This document shows, in pieces, positions 15,678-22,494 of a stretch of DNA of 24,745 nucleotides. Both the position numbers and the translations under genes were made by a program. Every line of letters begins with the position of its first letter. Position 1 is the first letter of the stretch. The notes under the pieces were generated by a model that saw only the letters and a program-made list of their open reading frames with translations, did not search any database and was not told where the DNA came from. Source of the stretch: a virus; the IMG/VR virus record IMGVR_UViG_3300012936_000157, positions 1 through 24,745 of that record; one strand, 5' to 3'.

Positions 15678-17144
15678 ATGAGTAGTTGTAAATTAGTAAT
15701 AAAAGACGAAGTGAATGTGAAGTTCGAGAACTTATCACTCGAATGGCGTAAGAGACTTTCCAATAAATTCAAATATGAGATACCGTACGCAAGACATTTG
15801 CCTGCTGTCAAACTAGGCAGGTGGGATGGCAAAGTAAGTTTTTTTGGCTTAGGTGGCACAACATACTTGAACCTCGTGGACCAGATACTGCCCATACTAG
15901 AAGATGGTGGTGTGTACGTAGACTTCGAAGACAAAAGGCCACAGCATTCCTATGAATTCAAAGCCGTAGATAAAAACTATCTCTCTCACATCACATGGCC
16001 TGACAATCATCCTGCCGCAGGACAACCAATTGTGTTGCGAGACTATCAAGTTGAAACAATAAACAAGTTCATCGAACATCCACAAAGCATACAAGAGATC
16101 GCCACAGGCGCAGGTAAGACTATCATTACAGCGGCACTATGCCAATTGGTTGAACCTTATGGGAGGACACTAACAATCGTGCCAAATAAAAGTCTAGTTA
16201 CACAAACCGAAGAGGACTTCTTAGCATGTAACTTAGATGTTGGTGTTTACTATGGCGACCGTAAAGAACTAGGAAGATATAACACTATTGCAACGTGGCA
16301 ATCATTGAATGTGCTTGAAAAGAAAAGCAAGGACGAACATACAACAGACTTTCTAGAAGCAATACAAGGCATTAGCACAGTCATAATAGATGAAGTACAC
16401 ATGGCAAAAGCAGACGTGTTGAAAAGATTGCTGACAGGACCATTTGCACATTGTGGTATAAGGTGGGGACTAACTGGCACAGTTCCAAAAGCAGATTATG
16501 AATTCATGGGCCTGAAATGTAGCATTGGTGATGTGTCAAATAGAATACAAGCAAGTGAACTGCAAGACAAAGGTGTATTAGCAAACTGCCACGTTAATGT
16601 TTTGCAAACACAAGACCATCCACAATTCAAAACCTATGGAGAAGAATTGAAATGGCTGACAACCGATACCACTAGGATGTCTTGGGTGGCAAAAACTATA
16701 CAGGACATAGCAACATCAGGTAACACACTGATTCTTGTAGATCGAATTTCAGCAGGTGAGATACTTGAGAAGAAAATAAAGGATTCAGTGTTTGTATCTG
16801 GATCTACAAAAAACACAGACAGGAAGGAACAATATGATGAAATATCTACTAGCCAAAATAAAGTTATTATTGCCACATATGGAGTTGCCGCTGTTGGGAT
16901 TAATATTCCTAGGATTTTTAATCTTGTCCTTATAGAACCGGGCAAGTCCTTTGTAAGGGTGATCCAAAGCATAGGACGTGGCATCAGGAAAGCAGAAGAC
17001 AAGGACAGCGTACAGATATGGGACATTACCAGTAGTTGCAAGTTTGCAAAAAGACACCTGGGTGCAAGAAAAAAGTTTTACAAAGAGGCAAATTATCCGT
17101 ATAATATAGAAAAGATAAATTATGAAAATCCTTACACTAGATAA
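15678..17144 (+). CDS. uvsW: UvsW-like SF2 DNA/RNA helicase
   Basis: A 488-residue protein (T4 UvsW is 503 aa). Walker A reads EIATGAGKT around residues 138-147, Walker B VIIDEVHMAK around 234-243, motif III LTGTVPK at about 273, and motif VI VIQSIGRGIRK at about 427-437. T4 UvsW unwinds branched DNA, regresses stalled forks and helps shut off origin-primed replication by removing RNA primers, which moves replication to the recombination-dependent mode. The N-terminal 110 residues look like the small UvsW-specific domain (WRKRLSNKFKYEIPYARHLPAVKLGRWDGKVSFF). Its final 23 bases overlap the next gene, and a -10/-35 pair lies inside its tail (17077-17105). Confidence 0.92.
   Translation: MSSCKLVIKDEVNVKFENLSLEWRKRLSNKFKYEIPYARHLPAVKLGRWDGKVSFFGLGGTTYLNLVDQILPILEDGGVYVDFEDKRPQHSYEFKAVDKNYLSHITWPDNHPAAGQPIVLRDYQVETINKFIEHPQSIQEIATGAGKTIITAALCQLVEPYGRTLTIVPNKSLVTQTEEDFLACNLDVGVYYGDRKELGRYNTIATWQSLNVLEKKSKDEHTTDFLEAIQGISTVIIDEVHMAKADVLKRLLTGPFAHCGIRWGLTGTVPKADYEFMGLKCSIGDVSNRIQASELQDKGVLANCHVNVLQTQDHPQFKTYGEELKWLTTDTTRMSWVAKTIQDIATSGNTLILVDRISAGEILEKKIKDSVFVSGSTKNTDRKEQYDEISTSQNKVIIATYGVAAVGINIPRIFNLVLIEPGKSFVRVIQSIGRGIRKAEDKDSVQIWDITSSCKFAKRHLGARKKFYKEANYPYNIEKINYENPYTR
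17077..17105 (+). promoter_or_regulatory. Putative sigma70 promoter inside the uvsW tail
   Basis: TTTACA (17077-17082, one mismatch) lies 17 bases before TATAAT (17100-17105, perfect). The ATG of the next gene is at 17122, 17 bases after the -10. Spacing is ideal. The block is AT-rich coding DNA where chance matches occur, so the call is tentative. It would let the genes from 17122 onward be made separately from uvsW. Confidence 0.4.
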
Positions 17145-17625
17145 TAGAACATACAAATTAGAAAAAATACCAGAATGGGTCGATGAAAAATTAAGATTTG
17201 CAGTGCTTGATAATTCAGATCCATCAAATCCTGACTTCTTTTACATACCGTTAATATTCTTGGAAAGTTTCAATGCTCCGGCGGCAGTGCTTGAAATAGG
17301 TAATCATAAAATCAAAATGCCTTTGGATTGGAAAATGCTTATAGGAGAGGCAGGACAATCTGAGATGCATGTGCTACCAATCACGAGTTTAAATGACAGA
17401 GGGTTTGATGCTTTCACGTTTAATCCACTATCTAGTGCAAAACCTGACTTCATGCCTATTGACGTAGTTGATATCTACACAGAAGTCAAATGGTACTTCC
17501 CAAAAATCAAATCAGGCCAAATGCTGGCAGTGCCGTTGACAAACGGATCAAAACCAATGTGTGCTTATTTTGTCAAGGACATTTCTAGACAATGTGAACA
17601 GGTAGACTATGGCTCGGTCTGGTAG
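17122..17625 (+). CDS. Conserved hypothetical protein next to uvsW
   Basis: A 167-residue protein that I do not assign. It has a strand-rich first half (ILTLDNRTYKLEKIPEW, then FFYIPLIFLESF), a PLDWKMLIGEAGQSEMHVLPI segment at about 68-88 and a second strand set (YTEVKWYFPKIKSGQMLAVPLT). There is no signal peptide or transmembrane helix. The gene overlaps uvsW by 23 bases and the next gene by 17, so it is a fixed part of the replication operon. It may be a small replication or transcription accessory. A phage-specific name cannot be given from the sequence. Confidence 0.65.
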   Translation: MKILTLDNRTYKLEKIPEWVDEKLRFAVLDNSDPSNPDFFYIPLIFLESFNAPAAVLEIGNHKIKMPLDWKMLIGEAGQSEMHVLPITSLNDRGFDAFTFNPLSSAKPDFMPIDVVDIYTEVKWYFPKIKSGQMLAVPLTNGSKPMCAYFVKDISRQCEQVDYGSVW

Positions 17626-17842
17626 AAAATCAATCACAATACAAGCACCAGTAATGATTACCAGTAATAAGATTGCAGTATGGATGGATGAAAAGTGGAT
17701 GCATGAGTTTTTTGACTTTTTACATTTACATAAATTCAAACTTTCAGGTTTACAACACAAGCAAAGGAAATTAAAATTAACATTTGTTACACCAAAGGAA
17801 TGTACAATGTTTGGATTAAAATATGCCAGCAGAAAAAAATAG
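17609..17842 (+). CDS. Small basic hypothetical protein
   Basis: A 77-residue protein rich in Lys and Arg (MARSGRKSITIQ at the start, FGLKYASRKK at the end). The middle holds WMDEKWMHEFFDFLHLHKFKL, an aromatic, partly helical segment. It overlaps both neighbours (17 and 20 bases), a pattern that supports a real gene. The size and charge suit a nucleic-acid-binding accessory. I do not recognise the family. Confidence 0.55.
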   Translation: MARSGRKSITIQAPVMITSNKIAVWMDEKWMHEFFDFLHLHKFKLSGLQHKQRKLKLTFVTPKECTMFGLKYASRKK

Positions 17843-18275
17843 AAAATTTTTTGATCTAAGAAACGGACTCAAAGCAGTAGACTTCCGAAACAAGGACTAC
17901 TTTGATAGGATAGACGAAAAAGAAAAATCACTATATTCACCTTACATGTTGATGAGATACGTGTCCAGTTGTTCTTCAAAAGATAAGTTCTATGTTGAAC
18001 ACTACGTCGAAATGGTCAATGAATGCGTCAACAAACACTGTTTCACACTTGGCAAACACAAGAAACTTTTATGGATATTGACGGCGATGTGTGGTTCACT
18101 ACAACAGCAATTCCATCCATGGATCAAACCCATGAAGCGTGTACCAAATAAAAGTTTGAAAAAATTACAACAGATATATCCAACATGGAAAGAGACTGAC
18201 TTGGAGACACTAGACAAAGTGATCACTGACAGGGAACTGGAGGAACTGATAGAAGCACATGGCCTCAACGAATAA
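17823..18275 (+). CDS. Probable clamp-loader small subunit (gp62-like)
   Basis: A 150-residue protein placed where gp62 could sit in a T4-like replication module. The segment LYSPYMLMRYVSSC (about 38-51) corresponds to the Pro-x-x-x-x-Arg-x-Leu-Ser motif near the start of marine phage gp62 proteins. The stretch WKETDLETLDKVITDRELEELI (about 122-143) fits their C-terminal helical end, and FHPWIKPMKRV fits the KRFGKW-like turn. T4 gp62 is 187 aa and joins gp44 to load the gp45 clamp. The similarity is faint and seen only by eye. If it is gp62, gp44 and gp45 must lie outside this window, which is unusual because gp44 is often adjacent. Overlaps the next gene by 17 bases. Confidence 0.5.
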   Translation: MPAEKNRKFFDLRNGLKAVDFRNKDYFDRIDEKEKSLYSPYMLMRYVSSCSSKDKFYVEHYVEMVNECVNKHCFTLGKHKKLLWILTAMCGSLQQQFHPWIKPMKRVPNKSLKKLQQIYPTWKETDLETLDKVITDRELEELIEAHGLNE

Positions 18276-18942
18276 ATGCACTTACTGTGGTAAAGAATTT
18301 GCAAAGGCAAGAACACTGCAAGTACATCTGTGCGAACCAAAAAGAAGATATCTACAACGAGATGAGAAGTGGGTGGTGAATGCCTTTATGGTGTTTCAAA
18401 GATTCTATCAAATACATCAACACAATTCTAAGCCAAAGACATATGATGACTTTGTAAAGAGTTCGTACTACAATGCTTTTGTTAAGTTCGGCAGATTCAT
18501 AATGCACATCAATCCTATATACCCAGACAAATATATAGACTATGTCCTACAGTCAAAAGTGAAATTAGATCACTGGGCGAGAGATGATCTTTATGAACTG
18601 TATCTGGTTGAAGCACTTAAAAGCGAACCTGTGGAGGCCGCCCTACAGAGAAGCATAGCAACCATGATGGACTGGGCAACCGAACAGAATGCACAATGGT
18701 CAGATTACTTTAGATTGGTCAACACAAACAGAGCAGTGGCACACATACAACAAGGAAAAATAAGTCCATGGTTGTTGTTAGGTTGCAAGGCAGGCAAAAG
18801 AATGCTAAAATCATTCAACGACGAACAATTACAAATGATAGAAAAATTTATAAACCCAAGTTTTTGGCCAAGCAAGTTGAAAAGTTATCCAGCGGATCTA
18901 ATGCTTGTTCAGGACACAGCGAGGGAGGCAAAAATTGTCTAA
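18259..18942 (+). CDS. Zinc-finger protein of the replication operon
   Basis: A 227-residue protein with a single N-terminal C2H2-like finger (CTYCGKEFAKARTLQVHLC, residues 7-25). Here the pair is Cys-x2-Cys and the far side reads His-x-Cys instead of His-x3-His, so zinc would be bound as C2HC. The rest is helical. Its last 90 residues (WSDYFRLVNTNRAVAHIQQGKISPWLLL, then FINPSFWPSKLKSYPADL) recall the C-terminal part of gp59-type helicase loaders, which also have a helical core with a similar length of about 217 aa. This is only a resemblance. T4 gp59 has no such finger. It overlaps gp62-like by 17 bases and the next gene by 8. Confidence 0.55.
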   Translation: MASTNKCTYCGKEFAKARTLQVHLCEPKRRYLQRDEKWVVNAFMVFQRFYQIHQHNSKPKTYDDFVKSSYYNAFVKFGRFIMHINPIYPDKYIDYVLQSKVKLDHWARDDLYELYLVEALKSEPVEAALQRSIATMMDWATEQNAQWSDYFRLVNTNRAVAHIQQGKISPWLLLGCKAGKRMLKSFNDEQLQMIEKFINPSFWPSKLKSYPADLMLVQDTAREAKIV

Positions 18943-19168
18943 GATAGATTTAGAAGTTTCTGACAACTTGGAGTTTGACGATGGAGACTGTGCTGTGATA
19001 ATCAAAGAAGATGGATCCATAGGACGAGTAATAATGCCAAAAGTCGACAAGGAAATATTAAAGACTGAAGGTTATAGGAAACTGCTTGATGTACTGGAAG
19101 TATTACAACCAGGATCACGCGACAAGATGATACAACATGCAGAAAAAGATAAAGGGAGTGTACACTAA
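18935..19168 (+). CDS. Conserved hypothetical protein (77 aa)
   Basis: I take the TTG at 18935 as start because a strong GAGGGAGG site lies about six bases upstream; a TTG at 18905 lacks one. The protein reads SKIDLEVSDNLEFDDGDCAVIIKEDGSIGRVIMPKVD, then a helix YRKLLDVLEVLQPGSRDKMIQHAEKD. The pattern, a small strand pair with Asp-rich loops and a helical tail, occurs in marine T4-like phages without a known role. It overlaps the zinc-finger gene by 8 bases and the next gene by one (TAATG). Confidence 0.65.
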   Translation: MSKIDLEVSDNLEFDDGDCAVIIKEDGSIGRVIMPKVDKEILKTEGYRKLLDVLEVLQPGSRDKMIQHAEKDKGSVH

Positions 19169-19761
19169 TGCCTGACGTAGACATAGACTTTTTCGATAGA
19201 GACACAACACTGAAGTTGTTCAAGCACACACCGGCATCAATGCGAAACAAAAAAGGAGACATTGAGAAACACAAGACTGGAGTGTACTTCCATGCTGTCC
19301 CAGAACATCCTGTGACAGGACATGCGTCTCTGGAATACAAGGAAGCAGAAAAAAGAGGGTACTTCAAGATAGACTGCCTTAATGTGAACATATACAAAGA
19401 AGTCAAGTCAGAGCAAGAACTTGTAGAACTAATGATACAGGAGCCTGACTGGGATATGCTCAAAGATCCAAAAGTTGTTGATCAACTGTTCCATTTGAAC
19501 GGACACTACAGCATTGTATCAAAACTCGAACCAAAGAATATAGAACAACTTGCGGCTGTGTTGGCAATAATACGTCCTGCCAAAAGACAACTGATGTACA
19601 AGGACTGGGTTGATATAATGGCAGAGGTATGGATAAAGCCAACTGACGGATCTTATTTCTTCAAGAAGTCACATGCTATTGCATATGCCCAAGCCATAGT
19701 AGTGCAGATGAATTTGTTACAAAAGGCTAAATATAGTTTTGATGCAACATCAAAAAACTAA
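19168..19761 (+). CDS. Reduced DnaE (DNA polymerase III alpha)-like protein
   Basis: A 197-residue protein that matches scattered parts of the DnaE polymerase core in order. MPDVDIDFFDRD (1-12) matches the PDFDVDF motif with the two catalytic aspartates (Asp3, Asp5). HKTGVYFHAV (35-44) matches the H-A-G-V-V-I-like strand. EAEKRGYFKIDCLNVNIY (59-76) matches the segment carrying the third aspartate (Asp69). HLNGHYSIVSKLEPKNIEQLAAVLAIIRP (109-137) matches the FQLES to RPG region. FFKKSHAIAYA (164-174) matches the NKSH-x-A-Y-A motif near the thumb end. Bacterial DnaE is over 1000 aa; here the PHP, most fingers and the whole C-terminus are absent. It may be an accessory, a decoy or a remnant. Activity is not assured. 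Confidence 0.65.
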   Translation: MPDVDIDFFDRDTTLKLFKHTPASMRNKKGDIEKHKTGVYFHAVPEHPVTGHASLEYKEAEKRGYFKIDCLNVNIYKEVKSEQELVELMIQEPDWDMLKDPKVVDQLFHLNGHYSIVSKLEPKNIEQLAAVLAIIRPAKRQLMYKDWVDIMAEVWIKPTDGSYFFKKSHAIAYAQAIVVQMNLLQKAKYSFDATSKN

Positions 19762-19897
19762 AAAAAGAATCAAACCAAAATCCAAAAAAAAATCCAAGTC
19801 ATCGTATCGTTCAGAGAGCAACAGTTATCAGCCGAATAGTCCTTTAACACAACATTATCTGATAACAGGTGCTATACTTCCTGAAAAAAAGGACTAG
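19742..19897 (+). CDS. Small basic ORF (51 aa)
   Basis: A 51-residue frame that starts inside the last codons of the DnaE-like gene (20-base overlap) and ends with TAG. The first 20 residues are almost all Lys, Arg, Ser and Gln (MQHQKTKKRIKPKSKKKSKS), the rest is PNSPLTQHYLITGAILPEKKD. The pattern of a basic, disordered head and a short hydrophobic tail suits a nucleic-acid-binding or clamp-binding peptide. No strong ribosome site is visible. It overlaps the minus-strand gene end to end by four bases, and fills what would otherwise be a gap of about 130 bases. Confidence 0.4.
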   Translation: MQHQKTKKRIKPKSKKKSKSSYRSESNSYQPNSPLTQHYLITGAILPEKKD

Positions 19898-20268
19898 ACA
19901 GGTCTTCGTACTAATTGGATAGTTTTTCTTTTTACCCGTTTCTTTGAAATATCAGAAAGCCTTACCGTTGGACCATGCACTATCTCAACATCTTTTGAAT
20001 TAAGAGTTATTAAGGTAGTCCTAAAATATCTAAAATCACCTTTAAGGAAAATGTTGATTGGTAATTTTCTGTTTGATTCATGCCACCAAGTTTCGCCACA
20101 CTTCAAAAATTTCATCTTGTCTGCTGGTAACATGAGCCTGCCATAGTCATAGAAACTGATTACGTTGGTGTCTTCGTTTTGTACTATACCAACATACTCC
20201 AAATCACCCTTTCTTATCAGGCTTAAAAATGGGAATTTGTCCCTAAGGGTGTTAAAAATTTCGTTCAT
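19894..20268 (-). CDS. Hypothetical phage protein
   Basis: A 124-residue protein that I do not assign. It begins MNEIFNTLRDKFPFLSLI, then strands EYVGIVQNEDTNVISFYDYG, a turn LMLPADKMKFLKCGETWWHESN and a basic tail (SKKRVKRKTIQLVRRP). The shape, a small strand-rich body with a basic end, resembles small phage regulators, but no motif is diagnostic. It is the only minus-strand gene in this part and lies divergent from the late structural gene, so it could be expressed at a different time. Only 32 bases separate the two starts. Confidence 0.6.
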   Translation of the reverse strand: MNEIFNTLRDKFPFLSLIRKGDLEYVGIVQNEDTNVISFYDYGRLMLPADKMKFLKCGETWWHESNRKLPINIFLKGDFRYFRTTLITLNSKDVEIVHGPTVRLSDISKKRVKRKTIQLVRRPV

Positions 20269-20276
20269 TCTATATC

Positions 20277-20284
20277 TATAAATA
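20277..20284 (+). promoter_or_regulatory. T4-type late promoter box
   Basis: The octamer TATAAATA is a perfect match to the T4 late promoter -10, which is read by the phage sigma factor gp55 with gp33 and the gp45 clamp. It lies 16 bases before the ATG of the structural protein gene. It is the only perfect match I noticed in the intergenic DNA of the window. Confidence 0.7.
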
Positions 20285-20300
20285 CTGTTAAATATGTATT

Positions 20301-21080
20301 ATGCAAACAGTATCAAGGTATTTACTATCACAGTTGGTAATAGCCTACATAAATGGTTATCACGGAAGGAATTCAAAGGTGTACGATAGACGTTTAACAC
20401 TGCACAGAGGGGTATCCAACCCCATTACGTTCACATTTAAGAACGAGGACCAAAAGGCCCAAACGATAACTTCAAAAACGTATGAGTTCAATTTGATTGA
20501 TACTGAGAGCCTAAAATCGGTTCTAACGAAAACGCTTACTATACTGGACGACGGATCTACTGTAAGCACAAAAGGTGACGCTAGTACAACAATAACAGCG
20601 GGTGATCTGTTACCACTTGATGCTAAATTCTACAACTTTTCAGTGCGTGAAGTAAAATCAGATGGTAGTCATGAAATCACATACTCAGACACAGGCTATG
20701 CCGCGGCAGGAACAGTTGAACTTTTAGATGGTGCATATCCAGAGTTCTTGGCAAGTACATCAATATCGGCATTCACATTGTCCACTGACACATTTACTTC
20801 AAGTGCAGTGTCTGGTAAACCAGGCATCAACAACAACCAAGCACTCCACACTATAGCAATATATCCTAAAAACTTTACAGGCACGGTCACTGTACAGGGC
20901 ACAATGGAATCAACTCCATCATCAGACAACGATTACTTTGATATTACCAGTTCGTCTTTGAGTGCTTCGTCTAGCGTATCTACAATGAACTTCACAGGTG
21001 TTTTCCAGAATGTGAGATTTAAAGCGGTAAGAGACGCTGGTACCACAGGCCGTATTGACAAAATCCTTTATAGACAGTAA
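20301..21080 (+). CDS. Virion structural protein (beta-rich, baseplate/fibre type)
   Basis: A 259-residue protein rich in Ser and Thr, with no Cys. The first half (RRLTLHRGVSNPITFTFKNEDQKA, then EFNLIDTESLKSVLTKTLTI) resembles the N-terminal beta domain of baseplate upper proteins. The second half (HTIAIYPKNFTGTVTVQGTMESTPSS, then NVRFKAVRDAGTTGRIDKILYRQ) is the repeat-like domain found at the end of many marine myovirus structural proteins. Codon composition and length are typical of a small tail or baseplate part. It sits directly behind a perfect late promoter and is alone among replication genes. A specific T4 gene equivalent cannot be named. Confidence 0.65.
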   Translation: MQTVSRYLLSQLVIAYINGYHGRNSKVYDRRLTLHRGVSNPITFTFKNEDQKAQTITSKTYEFNLIDTESLKSVLTKTLTILDDGSTVSTKGDASTTITAGDLLPLDAKFYNFSVREVKSDGSHEITYSDTGYAAAGTVELLDGAYPEFLASTSISAFTLSTDTFTSSAVSGKPGINNNQALHTIAIYPKNFTGTVTVQGTMESTPSSDNDYFDITSSSLSASSSVSTMNFTGVFQNVRFKAVRDAGTTGRIDKILYRQ

Positions 21081-21090
21081 AATATAGATT

Positions 21091-22110
21091 ATGAACCTGA
21101 TCCAGTCTACTATTCTGACGAACTTGCCTACGGGACAAAAGAAAACTCCTAGTGGGTGGATAAGTTTCAATGCACCCTGTTGTGTACACAATGGAGAAAC
21201 AGCAGACAAGAAAAAACGTGGTGGCATCATGAATTCTTCTGATGGCACAGTAACCTATCACTGTTTCAACTGCGGTTACAAAGCAAACTATACACCTGGA
21301 CGTAAAATTAATTACAGGATGAGAATGCTTCTCAGTTATCTGCACATACCTGACGAAACAATACGTAAACTGGCACTACAGGCCTTGCGTGAAGAAGGAA
21401 CTGGAAATACTTACACGAAAAAAGAGTTTACTTTCTTTGATCTCAAACCTTTGCCAAAGAACACACAGCCACTGGGGTCGTGGCTAGAAAAATATCTTGG
21501 TGAGGATTTGACTCCGCAACAACACAGCAAGATTGATGCATTAATAAAATATCTGCAGGACAGAGGAATTGGTGCTGATTGGTACCCTTTCATGTACTCT
21601 CCAGATAAGTCATGGGACATGCATCAGAGAGTACTGATACCATTCTATTGGAGGAACAAGATAGTTGGCTTCACTGCGAGACAGTTTGAAGAAACAAGAT
21701 TTTCCAAAGTAAAATACTACACAGATGTACAGCCTGGTTATGTGTTCAATGTGGATGCACAAGATTGGCAAAGGAAATTTGTGATCGTGACAGAAGGCCC
21801 ATTTGATGCCATAGCCGTTTCTGGTGTGAGCATACTTGGTTCAGAGATAAATGATACACAGCGGGAGTTGATACAAGAATTGAACAGACAGGTAATTGTT
21901 GTTCCTGACAGAGATGCCCCAGGACAGAAACTGATAGACCAAGCAATAGAGTTTGGTTGGAGCGTTGCTTTTCCAAATTGGGATAAAACGGTTGGCGACG
22001 TGGCGGAGGCTGTGTTAAAATATGGAAGGTTGTTTACGATACAATCGATATTGAAATCAACAGAAACAACCAAACTGAAAATAGAATTGAAACGGAAAAT
22101 GTATGGATAA
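21091..22110 (+). CDS. 61: DNA primase (gp61-like)
   Basis: A 339-residue primase (T4 gp61 is 342 aa). The zinc site reads CCVHNG (Cys30, Cys31, His33) with HCFNCGYK (Cys58, Cys61). The TOPRIM core is KFVIVTEGPFDAIAVSG around residues 228-244, with the acidic DRD of VPDRDAPG around 272-278. It makes short RNA primers at the fork for lagging-strand synthesis and works in a complex with gp41, coded 0.4 kb downstream. The gene starts 11 bases after the structural gene. Its stop is overlapped by the next small gene. No oddity in key residues is seen. Confidence 0.93.
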   Translation: MNLIQSTILTNLPTGQKKTPSGWISFNAPCCVHNGETADKKKRGGIMNSSDGTVTYHCFNCGYKANYTPGRKINYRMRMLLSYLHIPDETIRKLALQALREEGTGNTYTKKEFTFFDLKPLPKNTQPLGSWLEKYLGEDLTPQQHSKIDALIKYLQDRGIGADWYPFMYSPDKSWDMHQRVLIPFYWRNKIVGFTARQFEETRFSKVKYYTDVQPGYVFNVDAQDWQRKFVIVTEGPFDAIAVSGVSILGSEINDTQRELIQELNRQVIVVPDRDAPGQKLIDQAIEFGWSVAFPNWDKTVGDVAEAVLKYGRLFTIQSILKSTETTKLKIELKRKMYG

Positions 22111-22261
22111 AGAGATAGCAGGATTAAAAAAAGAGATAAAAGAACTTAAGAAGATTGTTGTGGAACTAGACAAGAAATTATCTAAACACATAGTTTTCAT
22201 TGAACAAGTTTATGGCCCTTTACAAAAATCCATAGACAAATTTAAGAGGTTTTTTAAATGA
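22103..22261 (+). CDS. Small coiled-coil protein (52 aa)
   Basis: The frame begins with an ATG inside the last codons of the primase and ends with a TGA overlapping the next ATG (22258-22261), so both ends are coupled to the neighbours. The product (MDKEIAGLKKEIKELKKI and onward) has heptad-like spacing of Leu, Ile and Val (about residues 5-34), predicting a short coiled coil, and a basic Phe-rich end (FKRFFK) that could bind a membrane or nucleic acid. It has no signal peptide. Together with the DUF2061 gene it separates primase from helicase. It is short, but the tight double overlap argues for a real gene. Confidence 0.65.
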   Translation: MDKEIAGLKKEIKELKKIVVELDKKLSKHIVFIEQVYGPLQKSIDKFKRFFK

Positions 22262-22494
22262 CGGAATTCACACACGGCATACAAGGAGCAGTAAAAAGAC
22301 TCATTGCAGGATCAAGTGTGGGTCTCGCTGTCATATACACACTGGGTCATATTGTTATAGCAATGACCGTAGTAAGTGTGATGACGGGTGCCAGTTTGTG
22401 GGAGGCAGGAGCAGTTGCCTTGATTGAACCTAGCATAAACGGTATTTGGTTTTACATACTACATTCACTGTGGAAAAAGTACAAAGGACTATAA
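22258..22494 (+). CDS. DUF2061 membrane protein
   Basis: A 78-residue inner-membrane protein with two hydrophobic helices: GLAVIYTLGHIVIAMTVVSVM (about 22-42) and a weaker second one around WEAGAVALIEPSINGIWFYIL (about 48-68). The second carries the family pattern in which an Ala-Gly-Ala stretch is followed by Ile-Glu-Pro and then Tyr-x-Leu-His-x-x-Trp. DUF2061 proteins are found in marine bacteria and phages and have no defined role. The start overlaps the coiled-coil gene and the stop overlaps the helicase start, which ties it to replisome genes. A link to membrane attachment of replication is speculation. Confidence 0.8.
   Translation: MTEFTHGIQGAVKRLIAGSSVGLAVIYTLGHIVIAMTVVSVMTGASLWEAGAVALIEPSINGIWFYILHSLWKKYKGL

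Noticed and set aside
20269-20330. Promoter for the minus-strand gene at 19894-20268
   Set aside because: The divergent gap is AT-rich, but no -35/-10 pair with sound spacing was found on the minus strand.
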